From assembly GCA_034509735.1 (NCBI GenBank), contig JACGWO010000010.1, positions 5,208,001 to 5,272,000 on the forward strand: a stretch of 64,000 nucleotides of DNA. The letters are read 5' to 3'. The DNA is from Sesamum alatum (Eukaryota > Streptophyta > Magnoliopsida > Lamiales > Pedaliaceae). Numbering within the stretch: position 1 is the stretch's first letter; the number at the start of each line of letters is the position of its first letter. Positions 44,747 through 56,225 of this stretch are shown one piece after another. The translations under genes and the position numbers were made by a program. The notes under the pieces are model-generated. The model saw only the letters and a program-made list of their open reading frames with translations. It had not been told where the DNA came from and searched no databases.

Positions 44747-47390
44747 ATGGCTAGGAGATCCAAACACGCTCTCAATTTCACGCCAAACTACGGTAAGTGA
44801 TGATTTCTTCCTAGTATTTGATTTGGTGTTTATGTTGAGGTGGTTTTTTACTCATTTCGCAGATTTGATAATATAGAGTAGTGTAATGTTGATTTTTGTG
44901 ATTTTCGTTTTCTGATTTTCTGTGTTTATGTGTAATGTTGTTGATTTTCTGTATTAGTAATTTCTGATTGTGGTGGGATGGTTGAGAATTTCTTATTTCT
45001 AATATTGTTGTTGGTTTTTCTATTTTTTTGTATTTTTTTAAACAAATTAACTTAATAAAAATTTAAATTACATAGACTCCACAGGAGAAGATAAGTGTTA
45101 CACTATTAAATTATACTACAATGGGGTTATGCAACATAGTCCACATAGGGATTATGTAGGTGGAATGTGGAGTATTTTGACTTTGTTGATGGTGGAAATG
45201 TAGAGATGGCAAATTTCTGGGAATATGCTGCAGAAGTGGGATTTAATGAAAGGAGTACATTCAGATTATGGCAAAAATATGGAAAAAATATGTAGAGAGG
45301 GAGGCATTTGGAGGGAGATGGACATGTAGTAGCAATTGTTAAGCACATGCCCAAAAATTTTGAAGTTGAAATCTACATTGAACATTTGGAAGATATAGGG
45401 ATGATGCATAGTCAAGTACAGTCCACAACAATTGAAGAAGGTGTAGGCATGGCTGATTTAGATCAAACAACCAATGTAGAGGGGAATGACCAAGTTTATG
45501 TGGACATGGGGTATCATTGGAGATTAGAAACTGAAGAGGGTAGTGGGCAAGATGAAGAAATAGGTGGGCAAGAGGGTAGTGGACAAGATGATGATGTTGA
45601 TGATGATGATTTTCATGACAGTGAGTATGATTTTGATGAAGATGATATGGAGTTTGAAGAGTATGTAGATCATGAGTGCGAAACAGGGGTGGATAAGGGA
45701 AAAAATATGGTAGAGGACAATGAATACATCACAAATAAGATGTACCACAGGATGCAAAGGGAAGATGGAGATGAAGATTGTATTATTGACAGTGGTGATG
45801 AACTTGATAGCAATGTGGGGTTTGATGAGGATGTAAGGGCTAAATATCCAAAATATAACCCCAAGATAGATTCCGAAAATCCTGAATTCAAGCTTGGCAT
45901 GATTTTTTCTTCCAAAAATGAGGCCAAGTTTGCAATTCAGAGTCACTGTTTGAGGAGAACAATGAAAATAAAGTTTATGAAAAATGATAAGAAGAGGTTA
46001 AAGGCTGTTTGTAAAAATGATGGCTGTGAATGGTGCATCCTTGTCTATCCTATGCAAAATGATCAGGTGTGGCAGATAAAAAGTTTTAAAAATGAACACA
46101 CCAATTGCTATTAGAATTACAATAACAACAACCTAAGATCAGATTGGATTGGGAAGACTTTCATGAAAAAATTCAAAGAAAATCCAAAACTGGTAACATC
46201 TGCATTCAGAAATGAGTTGTGTACATTGAAAGCAAATGTGTCAAGATCAAAAGCATATAGGGCAAGGAGAAAGGCACTTAAGCTAATTGAGGGCAGCATT
46301 GAAGAACAATTTAGCAAGATGAGAAATTACCATGAAGAAATAAAAAGAACTGATCCACAATCAACTGTAATTCTGAAGCTAACAGAGGATGAGGAAGGAC
46401 CTAGATTCCAGAGGCTTTTACATCTGTTTTTCTGCATGCAATGAGGCGTTTAGGATAGCTTGTAGGCCTGTTGTAGGTGTGAATGATTGTTTTCTGAAGT
46501 GGCAAATTGGTGGTCAGTTGTTATCTGCAGTAGGATTTGATCTTAATAACAATATATTTCTTATTTGTTATGCTCTGGTTGAGGGTGAAACAAAAGAAAC
46601 TTGGATGTGGTTTCTCAACTTGTTGCAAGAGGATTTGGAGATTGACAATCAATACAAGTGGACTTTTATGTCTGATAAATAGAAAGGAAGAATCCCAACA
46701 TTTGAGAGCATTCTATGAGATGTTGACAACAGATTCTGTGTAAGACACTTACACAGTAACATGAAAAAGGATGGGTTTGCGGGTGTTGCAATTAAGAATG
46801 TTTTGTGGGCAGCTGCTAGGGCCACTAGATGTGATGATTTTGAAAGAAGGATGTATGAACTGAAATAAATTGATGAAAATGCACATGATTGGTTGAAGAA
46901 AAAGTTTCCACATCAATGGACCAGATCACATTTTAGTTCATTTCCTAAATGTGACATACTTTTGAACAACATGTGTGAATGTTTTAATAGTTTCATACTT
47001 GATGCAAGGGAAAAACCTGTTATTCCTATGCTTGAAACTATAAGAAATTTGTTGAAGACAAGAATGCAAATGAATAGGGAGAAAGTAGAGAAATAGGACT
47101 GTGCAATTTGTCCAAAACTAAGAACAGTTTTGGTAAAAACCATGAAGGAGGCTGGAGAGTGCATTCCAATGAAATCGATGAGTGGCATTTTCAAATAATG
47201 GGGATGTATGAGCAACACACTGTGGATGTGTGGGAAAAAACTTGCAGTTGCAGGAGACGGGACCTAACTGGCATACCCTGCAAACATGCAGTGTGTGCTA
47301 TTTGGTGTAGGCATGAAGACTCCGAGCAATATGTGCATAACTATTATTTGTCTGAACATACAAAAGGTGTTATACAAAATCAATAATTGG
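44747..47390 (+). pseudogene. Mutator-like (MULE) transposase pseudogene
   Basis: A possible small first exon is at 44747-44792 (MARRSKHALNFTPNY, donor GTAAGT). From about 45100 the N-terminal region reads KLYYNGVMQHSPHRDYVGGM and EYFDFVDGGNVEMANFWEYA in shifted frames. An acidic Asp/Glu-rich stretch and the MuDR DNA-binding region follow (KLGMIFSSKNEAKFAIQSHC, 45890-46110). The MULE core has QIGGQLLSAVGFDLNNNIFL and ETKETWMWFLNLLQEDLEID; the first catalytic Asp pattern (GLDG) reads GVND. A SWIM zinc finger, CSCRRRDLTGIPCKH, is at about 47240-47290. In-frame stops near 46112, 46679, 46866 and 47094 and several frameshifts make it dead. The ORF ends abruptly near 47390 against CACTA sequence. 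Confidence 0.88.
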
Positions 47391-47401
47391 TCGTTGATCA
47401 T

Positions 47402-47494
47402 GGAGCAGGGCCATCGCGCTCGCCAGACAGTGAATCCGAAGATGAAGATGAAGATAGCTTTGACGAGGCTGAGTCCGATGAAGAGATTTTTTGA
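47402..47494 (+). pseudogene. Acidic C-terminal tail of uncertain origin at the MULE/CACTA junction
   Basis: Thirty codons read GAGPSRSPDSESEDEDEDSF and end DEAESDEEIF before a TGA. It is in frame with the MULE SWIM region, but a stop lies between. It could be the end of the MULE protein, or the end of a CACTA transposase left by the truncation. Undecided. Confidence 0.35.
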
Positions 47495-47574
47495 ATTTTC
47501 CAAAAAATTTCTGTAATTTTTTATCACAGTTATTATTAAAATTGTATTTGATAGATGTATTTTGATTATTAGGA

Positions 47575-47945
47575 CCGTTGCTATTTGAGGTACAATATTT
47601 CAAATATGACGGCTAATTAAAAAGAATGAGGGAAATTTTAATTAGGAACGGTCCAAATTTATACTTACTGTTCTTATTTGAGGTACAATATTTCAAATAT
47701 GGCGGCTAATTAAAAAAAATAAGGGAAATTTGAATTAGGAATGGTACAAATTTATCAGGACCGTCCTATTTGAGGTACAATATTTCAAATATGGCGGCTA
47801 ATTAAAAAAAATGAGGGAAATTTGAATTAGGAACGGTACAAAATTTATTAGGACCGTTCCTATTTGAGGTACAATATTTCAAATATGGCGGCTAATTAAA
47901 AAAAAATGGAAAATTTGAATTAGGAACGGTAGGTGAAAACCTACG
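47575..47945. repeat. Four tandem units of about 93 bp
   Basis: GAGGTACAATATTTCAAATA starts at about 47587, 47680, 47772 and 47865. Each unit ends with AATTAGGAACGGT and restarts with GGACCGTTCC, so every junction is a short inverted pair of the subterminal motif. Confidence 0.85.
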
Positions 47946-49020
47946 ACCGTTCCAAACTGTAGCCCAATATTTCGTTGTGGCGCCCAATGAAAAATTGGTG
48001 GGAAATTCAACTTTTGGAACGGTAAGTTTACACATGACCGTTCCAGATTATAATAGGAACGTTAACTACGTGAGTGCATTAAAACGACATCATTCTTTAT
48101 AATAGGAACGGTATTGGGAACACTTTGTCTATTAGGTAACCGTTCCTAGTATTACAATTCCAACCAATTTGTCCGATATCTCAACATCCGTCAGCTGGAT
48201 CGACACCATTTTTTAACATGTACATGGTTATGGATATGAATGTCCAACGGTCGGATTTCCAATCAGTAACCCGGATTTAAGGATGCATCTGTTTTTGTTA
48301 TGATGAATACTGACCGGATACGATAACTCGAGATCCGCACACCAAAATATTTCAAAACAACATATAATGTATTCTTTTGTGTGTTATATCATATCTAACG
48401 GTCTAATTGGAATTTTGATGGTTTGATTATGCCGTGCAGTACAACAATATAGGATGCTAATTACATTTGTGAAATACTAACAAAAAAATATTTACAAATA
48501 TACTTCATATTGTGAACGTGTGTCTATTTTTTGAAAATTACTATAGTTTTTTATAATATTTAAACATCCAATTGTATATATTTATTTAATAAAATAAGTG
48601 TTCAGAACGTATTTTTCTTAATTTATATTTATTATCTAAGAAGATAAAAAAAATAATTGCAATACATATAGGAACGGTAATGTATGAAAATAGGAACGGT
48701 AACTAAATGCATGTCTAAAAACGACGTCGTTTCTTTAGTTAGGAACGGGGTTGGGAACACTTGTTGTATTATGTGACCGTTCCTATTAGTACAATTCTAA
48801 GTACTAAGTATTTGGAATTGATATGGGAACGATTATTTTTTATTTAGGAACGGTCGGTATTGGGAACGGTTATGGGAATGGCTGTACTACGAAGTGACCG
48901 TTCCTATTTAGGTCAACATCATCAAAATGACATCGTAGTATGGCTAATACGACGTCGTTTTCTTTAATTGGACCGGCAATTGGAACGGTCAGGGAAACAA
49001 TGACCGTTCCAAAAAGTTAT
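47946..49020. repeat. Left array of GGAACGGT/ACCGTTCC subterminal motifs
   Basis: More than ten copies occur in both orientations, often as close inverted pairs (for example around 48016-48040, 48108-48143, 48765-48900 and 48980-49010). The last motifs sit just before the transcript leader of the second ORF. Confidence 0.8.
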
Positions 49021-49033
49021 ATAAATTAAACCC

Positions 49034-50443
49034 TTGGCTGAATTTTTCTCAATTTCTCTTCTCTCACTCTCTCTCTCTCTCTCAGAATCTCTCTCTCTGC
49101 CCCTTCGCCTCTCTCAGTCTCTCTCTCTCAGTACTCCGCCTCCGTCGCCGCCGCCTCACATCCGTCTCCATCGCCGTCGCCTCACTTCCGCCTCCATCGT
49201 CGCCGCCGTACATCCGCTCTCTCTGTCTCTCGCCACCACCACCACCACCACCACCCTCTCTCTCTGACTCTCGCCACCCCAACCCCACCAGCACTCGCGG
49301 CCAGCCACCACCCCACTCAGGTTCTTCACTCTATTTCAGAAATTTTGTGTAATTTCAGGCCATTTATGTAATTTCATAAATTTTTTGGTTATTTTGTATA
49401 GCTTATGTAAATTTTAGGATAACTTCTGTAATTTCTGTAGATTTTAGGTAATTTTCTGTAATGATATGTACCTTTTAGGAATTTCTATAAATTTTTACAA
49501 TTTATGTTGTAATTTCTGTTAAGTTATTTAAATGTTGGTTAATTTTTGTAATTTGTGTTGTAATTTTACAAATTTATGTAAATGTTGGTAACTTCAAAAA
49601 ATTGGTGTAATTATGTAATGTTAGGGATATGCAATTTTTGTGCATTGTGAATTTTCTGTTTTTATTTTTTTGAATTTTTTGTAATTATTTCTAGAATTTT
49701 CTATTTTTATTTGTGAATTTTCTGTAATTATTCAAAAATTCAGAAAATAATTAGAAATTTAATATAATTATTAGAAAATAATGTTATGAAAAATTATTAG
49801 AAAAATCGGAAAATAATGTATAGAAAAATTCTATACGAAACTGTTTTAAAAAAATTATATGTAATTTTCTGTAAATTTTAAAAAAAATTTGGGTAATTTT
49901 CTATGATATATGAAATTTCTGAAATTTGTTAATCTGGAAATTTGAATTTTTGGGGAATTTTGAATTTTTTAAAAATCTGGAATTTTGAATTTTTTAAAAA
50001 TCTGAAATTTTGAATTTTCTAAAAATTTGGAATTTTGAATTTTTTAAAACTCTGGAATTTTGAATTTTTTAAAAATCTGGAAACTTGAATTTTTTAAAAT
50101 TTGAAAATTTGAATTTTTTAAAAATCTGGAATTTTTAATTTTTTAAAAATTTAAAATTTTTAATTTTTTAAAAATCTGGAAATTTGAATTTTTTAAAATC
50201 TGGAATTTTTAATTTTTTAAAAACCTAAAATTTTTGATTTTTTTAAAAATCTGAAAATTTGAATTTGTCAAAAAATTCAATAATTAAAAATATGATAATT
50301 TAAAGGAATCAGTGCAATTTTAGGGTAAAATTATGGTATTTAGTATAAATATGTACAGTTGTAGAATTTAGTTTGCATATATATTAAATAAATTTAAAAA
50401 TCTTCATTATTGAAATAAATTGATACTTACATGTATTTTTTAG
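49034..50443 (+). other. Leader exon and long first intron of the CACTA second ORF
   Basis: A CT-rich leader (CTCTCTCT run at 49063-49082, then GCCGCC-rich sequence) ends at a CAG|GTTCTT-like donor near 49320. An AT-rich intron follows, with an acceptor TTTTTTAG at 50436-50443. Within it, at 49920-50290, about a dozen imperfect units of about 25 bp repeat TCTGGAATTTTGAATTTTTT. Confidence 0.55.
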
Positions 50444-50446
50444 ATA

Positions 50447-52047
50447 ATGTCTGGTCGGGATTATCCACCTCGAGGAGGTGGACGTGGTCGTGGTCGTGGC
50501 CGCGGTCGCGGCGAACCGGCTATACCGTCGGCTGGTGTTGCTTCCTAGGATGGGGAAGCCGTGTTTCGACCACCACCACTACCACCACCGGCAGAACAGG
50601 CACCCGCACCACCTGCGCCGGATCAGCAGCCCGGTGCGTCTACCGCTGCGCCGGATCAACAGCCCGGACCATCCACTACTACACCGGCGGTCGATCCGGC
50701 CCGTCCATGGGCTGCCCCACCACCACCACCACCCCCACCGGCCCCACCACTCCCACCACCATCCGCGCGCCAGTACATCACACTCGCCGATGCGAGGTAC
50801 AATTTATATTTTTAAATTTTTTTTGTAATTTAAATTAATATTTTTTATGTCATACTAATTATTTTATAATTTCAGTCGTGATCGAAAGATCCACGAGCGC
50901 ATGTACGCGGTCGTGCGAGGACACTATCCCCATCCTTGGGGCAGTTTGCGCAAGGTGCCGCCAGAGCACCAACATTTCTGGTTTGAGAGTTTGAAGGTAA
51001 CGACAATTAATTTTTATTTTTAAATATTTTAGCAATCTAAGTTAATTTATATTTGTATATATATATATTTTAATACAGATGACATACTGGTGGGACGCCG
51101 ACGACGAGTCGATGTTCAAGATCTTCTATGTTTGGGTGGGGAAGTTCCTGAGGAAAAAGTTCGTACTCGTCAGACAGTCCCTGCAGAAAGCCTCTACGGC
51201 TGGCGAACGAGGTCTGGCGGCAGCTCCTCCTGTATTGGGATTCCCCGGAATTCAAGCAGGAGTGCGAGAAGAACAAGGCGAACCGGAACGCCAACCCAAC
51301 CGCATCCACTACTGTGTATCGCGGGGGATCTGTCTCCGTCGGTATGCACAAGCGAAAAATAGTAAGATATCTAATGTTATTTCAATTATTTATTACTATT
51401 AAATTAAAATTGTAATAACTGTTTCCCATTTCTTTTTACAGGAGGAGCAGCTCGGCCGGCCAGTGAAGCAGATGGAGTTATTCTCCAGATGCTACAAAAA
51501 GAAGGCCGACGACGGCTGGAGCGAGTCGAGGGCAGCGAAAGTGGCGGTAAGTTGTAATTAATACATTCTAATTTATTTTTTAAAATATTTGAAAATTTTC
51601 TAATTTATTGTAATTATATTTGCAGGAGATGTTCCAGAAGATGATGGAGGATCATCAGTCTCAGGCCCCGTGCAACCTTGAGGATCCTGCTTCCGAATCA
51701 GAGAGCTCGGTGGTGCAGACTGAGCAGCAGATGTGGCTCACTTGCGTTGGGGGCAAGAACAAGGGCCGGGTATTTTTGGTCTTGGTTCTGAGGCCCTGGG
51801 GCTCAGCCAGATCGTTACCTCGCCATCACCAACGCCACCGCCACCGCCACCGCCCGCGCCAGAGCCAGCGCCTTCGTCAAACGTGGAGGGTCGGTTAGGC
51901 CGCCTCGAGGAGATGATGGCGGACCTGATGGGCATGGTCAAGGACATGCAGACCAGTCGCTCCGGCGCCGGCCCGTCACGGCCTCCTAGAGACCCCACCC
52001 CTCCAGACATTGACGAGATGGACGAGGCCGATGGGGACGAAGAGTAA
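50447..52047 (+). pseudogene. CACTA second ORF (Ptta/En/Spm, Transposase_24-like), broken
   Basis: Exons are 50444-50796, 50876-50996, 51079-51361, 51442-51546 and 51626-52047, all with GT/AG borders that keep phase. The start is MSGRDYPPRGGGRGRGRGRG, an RGG-type tract, followed by a long Pro-rich region. The core has HERMYAVVRGHYPHPWGSLR, WDSPEFKQECEKNKANRNAN and YRGGSVSVGMHKRKI, then EEQLGRPVKQMELFSRCYKK, the pattern of the plant Ptta/En/Spm family. It ends with a Pro tract, a short coil (LGRLEEMMADLMGMVKDMQ) and an acidic tail. One in-frame TAG (50546-50548), one frameshift near 51130-51190 and one near 51770 inactivate it, but decay is slight. Related proteins (TnpA type) bind subterminal motifs; that this one recognised GGAACGGT is inference. 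Confidence 0.82.
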
Positions 52048-52229
52048 ATTATGTATTTTTTTTATTTTTTGTAATCAAATCGGATAATATTCGTATTTAA
52101 TATAATTTTTATTTCTAAATTATGCATTTTTTATATTTAAATATTAATTATATAATCAAAATATTATTATTAATTTAATTTATATTTAAATGATAAAAAC
52201 TATTAATATAAAAAAAATAATTCATTATT

Positions 52230-52938
52230 TAGGAATGGTACTTTAGACGGTTCTTAAGCGCAACTTACTGTTCCTATATTTGACTTTTTCAAAGACTTAC
52301 CGTTCCCAATGCCGATGAAATAACCATTCCAACTATACACGTCAACCGTTCCTAAAGACGGAACCTACCGTGCCTAATTGTATTCCAAAATCAATCCTTT
52401 CGTGGTTAGGCTTTCGTTCTAAAGACAATACCAAAAACTAGTCCAAAATGGTATTCCAAAGTTAGAGTGCAAACACCGTTCCTAAACGTCGCGACAAAAT
52501 ATATTCCAGTTACCGGTCCTAATCTCTACAACTAACCGTTCCTATATGTATTCCAGACACCATGCTAAATTTTATCTACAACATAAGCGGACTATTCCAA
52601 AAAAAGTTCTAACGACCGTTCCTAATTGCGCGATTTAGTTTCGATGCTACCGTTCCTAATGTTTATAAAGTGTTCCAAATGCAAAAAAATTAAAATTATA
52701 CGTACAAAGGTAATTAGGAACGGTAGAACCAGATAGTGCCAAACATCGTTCCCAAATAGGAACGGTAATCTCGGTACCGTTCCTAATAATTAGGATCGCC
52801 TCTTATTGCCACGGATAGTCTTCCATTCCTCAACCGTTCCTAATTGCAGTCCAAAAGGTTGAAGTGAAGTATTTACCGTTCCAAATAATAAAAAAACCGT
52901 TCCTGTTACCGTCCCAATTCCCGCTTTTTTTTGTAGTG
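52230..52938. repeat. Right subterminal array and CACTA 3' terminus
   Basis: About ten ACCGTTCC-type motifs, mainly in one orientation, with a few GGAACGGTA partners (52715-52755). It ends in the terminal TTTTTTTTGTAGTG. Confidence 0.85.
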
Positions 52939-53685
52939 TGCAATCTTTGACAATTGAAATGAATATAATTTTTTTTTGGTATATATACTTGTGTTCTGGT
53001 TATATGTTTTTTCCGTTTTCTTTTTTTGGCCATACACAATTTCTTCACTTGCATATGTCAAATATAAATGAGTACAAAATTAAAAGATTTAATAATGATT
53101 AAAATACACTAAAGTACAACATAAATTCATTTAATTGAAAAAATAAAAAATCCAACATATAAAAAACTATGGAAATTGAGTCATAAAAAAATTAAATTCA
53201 AAATAAAAAAATTGTGGAAATTGATTGTTAAAAGGGATAGTTTGAAGTGGAAGTGTTAAGCATTTTATTTAATCAAAGAGGGGCAAAATAATCCACACAT
53301 GGGGCAAATTTACAGTTTCAGCCGCAGAGTGGGCGCGTGTGCCACACTCCTGGGCCCAAGGGTTTTATTGCTTTATTTCTTTATAACACAAAGACGTACT
53401 TTGGTCTTTTATTTACCACAGGAGGGTAATTGCACATATGCCTTATCACAGGGGTAGCATGCATTTTTCCTTAAAATAAAGCATATAAAAATTTATTTAT
53501 TTCTAAGTAATGGGATTAAATATGTATAGTAAATTAAGCAATCACACAATAAATATAATACATTTGACATGTGATTGGTCACTTTCTTTGTATCGTATAC
53601 CAATAACACCACAAGTGTATTACACTTGCCTTATAATTAAGCCGGACCTCTTCAAATTATTCCTGTAACAGTTAGAATTTCCTGT
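52939..53685. other. 3' flank of the second P450, no other gene
   Basis: AT-rich sequence. The last 130 bp (GTGATTGGTCACTTTC region, about 53575-53650) is the inverse counterpart of the sequence downstream of the first P450. Confidence 0.5.
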
Positions 53686-55182
53686 TCATATCCATTTGCT
53701 GGAAACTATAGCCTTCAAACCATGTTTCACAGTGAGCACAGCAGAAACACCTGGACAAACTGTCTGCCCCTGCACAACCTCAACATTAAAATTATGCAGA
53801 ATGGTTGCTGCAACGGCTTTCATTCTAGTGAACGCAAATTCTTTGCCGGGACAGGCCCAAGGACCTGACCCGAATCCAAGAAACCTGTTTGATCCCACAT
53901 GTTTAATCCCTCCTTTCCCGGCTAACATCCATCTCTCCGGCTTGAATTCTTTGCAATCTTCTCCCCATATCTCCGGCATCCTTCCCATTGCATACGAGCA
54001 AAGGATTATTTTCGTATTTTCATCAACTTTGTGTCCACTAGGAAGCACATCTTCTTTGATAGGCTCCCGGATAACAACCGGGGTCGTGGGGAAAAGCCTT
54101 AGGCTCTCACACAACGCGCAGTGAAGATAAATGAGTTTGCTTAGTTCTTCTGCATTGGGAAGAAAATGTTTCTGGGGTGGGAAATTCTGCCTGATTTCTG
54201 CTAAAATCTTCTTTTCTGCTAAAGGGTTTCTTGAAATGAGGTAGAAAAACCAGGTCAATAGTGCAGCAGATGTGTCCCTTCCGGCATATAAAAGTGTCAT
54301 GACATTAGCTGCCAAAAAACCCTTTTCTGTATATTTCATTGATCCTTTTGCAGCCGCCTTAGACAAATAGAACTTCAACACATCAAAATCGTCTCCGTTT
54401 TCCTGATTCTTGGCAGCTAACTCCTGTTTTTCGTACACATAATCTGTTATTGTTTGGTTCAGAATGTTGCAAGCTTTAGCAGTTTTCTTCTCCTTCCCAA
54501 TTCCCAACCACCTTTGTAGCTTCCAAACTCTCTCTGGCAGGATGTGCCGACAAAACACAACCTCAGCCATGTCATCCATGGCGTCCAGTAGCGGGCTCTT
54601 GGGAAACCCAATCCGGAGTGACCCCGGATCGGATCCCGTAACCAATAGGCAAGTTGTGTCAAGCATGTACCTATTGAACAAGATTTGCATGTCCAGAACT
54701 TGACTTTGATGTGACATGTGATCAAGAACTGGGATCAGGCTTTTCTCCAGGGTCTGATGGATTACTTTAAGATAAGACTTGTGGAACTGATTTTCCTTGT
54801 AGAATGCATGAGTAAATTTCTTCTCTTCTTTCCACTCTTCGATATCTTTAAGGAAAATTGCATCGCCGAAAAAATCGAAAGCCTTTCTAAACTCTGATCC
54901 CCGCTGGTAAATTGAGTACCTTAAGTTCAAGATGTGTTGCACATTGGCTGGATCGCTTGTGACCAAAATGTCAGTTTTTGTGAACCAGGATGTCTTAAAA
55001 ACAATGGTTGAGTTGTTTTCTATTAGGATTTGTGTTATTTTGTCATATAACTCATGGCTTTTGAGGTACAGTGTAGGCATCAGTTTTATGAGTGGCCAGT
55101 TCCATGGGAAAAGTCTGTTTTGGGGAGCTAAAAAGAGGAGAAGAGCTAATATAATTGCGACAAAGATTTCCATATAGCCCAT
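53686..55182 (-). CDS. Cytochrome P450, CYP96A-like paralogue, 498 residues
   Basis: Complete intronless ORF alignable along its length with the P450 at 35887-37419. Its anchor is at 3-20. The I-helix is AGRDTS (300-305), ExxR is E359-S-L-R362, PERW is at 415-418, and the heme loop FGSGPWACPG has the Cys ligand at 444. It shares the unusual Trp (442) in the heme loop and the Lys ending the C-helix pattern WKEEK (117-121). It lies inverted and convergent to its paralogue, about 16 kb away. The main difference is a shorter, more variable stretch between the F-G region and the I-helix. The expected role is an ER-bound hydroxylase acting on fatty-acid or alkane-like substrates; the actual substrate is unknown. 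Confidence 0.93.
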   Translation of the reverse strand: MGYMEIFVAIILALLLFLAPQNRLFPWNWPLIKLMPTLYLKSHELYDKITQILIENNSTIVFKTSWFTKTDILVTSDPANVQHILNLRYSIYQRGSEFRKAFDFFGDAIFLKDIEEWKEEKKFTHAFYKENQFHKSYLKVIHQTLEKSLIPVLDHMSHQSQVLDMQILFNRYMLDTTCLLVTGSDPGSLRIGFPKSPLLDAMDDMAEVVFCRHILPERVWKLQRWLGIGKEKKTAKACNILNQTITDYVYEKQELAAKNQENGDDFDVLKFYLSKAAAKGSMKYTEKGFLAANVMTLLYAGRDTSAALLTWFFYLISRNPLAEKKILAEIRQNFPPQKHFLPNAEELSKLIYLHCALCESLRLFPTTPVVIREPIKEDVLPSGHKVDENTKIILCSYAMGRMPEIWGEDCKEFKPERWMLAGKGGIKHVGSNRFLGFGSGPWACPGKEFAFTRMKAVAATILHNFNVEVVQGQTVCPGVSAVLTVKHGLKAIVSSKWI

Positions 55183-55235
55183 TTCTTGTTTATTTGTGTG
55201 TTGGAATTGGAAGGATTATGCCAAGAACTTCAAAC

Positions 55236-55242
55236 ATTTATA
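55236..55242 (-). promoter_or_regulatory. TATA box of the second P450 gene
   Basis: On the minus strand TATAAAT lies about 54 bp upstream of the AUG at 55182, similar to the arrangement in the paralogue. Confidence 0.5.
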
Positions 55243-55249
55243 TGGTTTA

Positions 55250-55834
55250 GAGAATTAATTCCAGAATTAATTCCAAGTGCCATTAGGAGGAAGTAATTCG
55301 ACTCTTTAGTTTTAATTAGGTGCCTACAAATAATGGCTTTATTGCTACTTCAGTCCTCTAACTATAGGTGGGACTAAATGCTTTTTTAGTCCCATAAGAT
55401 TATATTATTACTTGTTTTGATATCATAATTTATGAAGGTGATGATTTCAGTCCCATAAAACATAATTTTAGGTATTTTTATTTCCAACTTAACAGATGTG
55501 GCCATGATTTTATGTATAAAAAAAAAAGCATGTTGCCTTATAGGTGTTTGGTGGTTTGGTTTTTCAAAGAAATGAAACTTGTGATTTGGTCCATTAATAT
55601 TTGTCAATTTTGCAAAATGATAATATATGTTGCCAAAAATTAAAAGATTGGCCAGAAAACCAGAAGTGCAAATCGCGCGTGTCCTCGAATTTAAGTTGGC
55701 ACATGACTTGCATGATCCAGTTTTCGACTAATTCAGAAGTTTACGACAAAATCTGTTCTCAAATTTTGAAGTCTACAAAAATAATGAATCACAGTGCAAA
55801 TTTAATTTAAAGGACCACAATACTAAACACCTAT
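55250..55834. other. Upstream flank of the second P450, small repeat fragments
   Basis: Sequence near 55375-55490 (TTTTTTAGTCCCATAAGATT and CAGTCCCATAAAACATAA) looks like a fragment of an inverted-repeat element. No gene. Confidence 0.4.
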
Positions 55835-55843
55835 AATTATTAC

Positions 55844-56189
55844 AGGATTAAAGACAATTTACCTCTGTGTTATTGAAAAAGTGTAATTTAACCCCCTGTG
55901 AAAAAACAAAGTGCAAAAAACCCCTTATACTTTTAGAAATGATGCAATTTACCCCCTCGACGCGACGGGTGCATTTCACGCGCTATTTTTTTTTTTAATT
56001 TTTAATTTATAAAATTACATTTTTACCCTTATTTTAAAACCGTTAGATCTAATATTATTTAGATGAATGGTTCAGATCTGATCAAGATTATTTATAAATA
56101 TATTAAAATTTTAATATATTTATATATATTTTAAAAATTTATATATGTTTAATTGTATATACATATATATATATATATTATATGTATAC

Positions 56190-56225
<36 letters not shown>

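Larger units (their letters stand above)
47391..52938 (+). mobile_element. 5'-truncated CACTA (En/Spm-type) element
   Basis: The right end reads TTTTTTTTGTAGTG (52925-52938), the inverse of the CACTACAAAAAA terminus typical of CACTA elements. Dense GGAACGGT/ACCGTTCC motifs lie at 47570-49020 and 52230-52920, as expected for subterminal transposase-binding repeats. An En/Spm-type second ORF lies between them. No CACTA 5' terminus was found: the left side abuts the MULE pseudogene. The main transposase (tnpD type) is missing apart from a possible tail at 47402-47494. Confidence 0.8.

Noticed and set aside
45308..46114. 268-codon ORF as an intact host gene
   Set aside because: It is the acidic and DNA-binding part of a MULE transposase that continues through stops and frameshifts to a SWIM motif.
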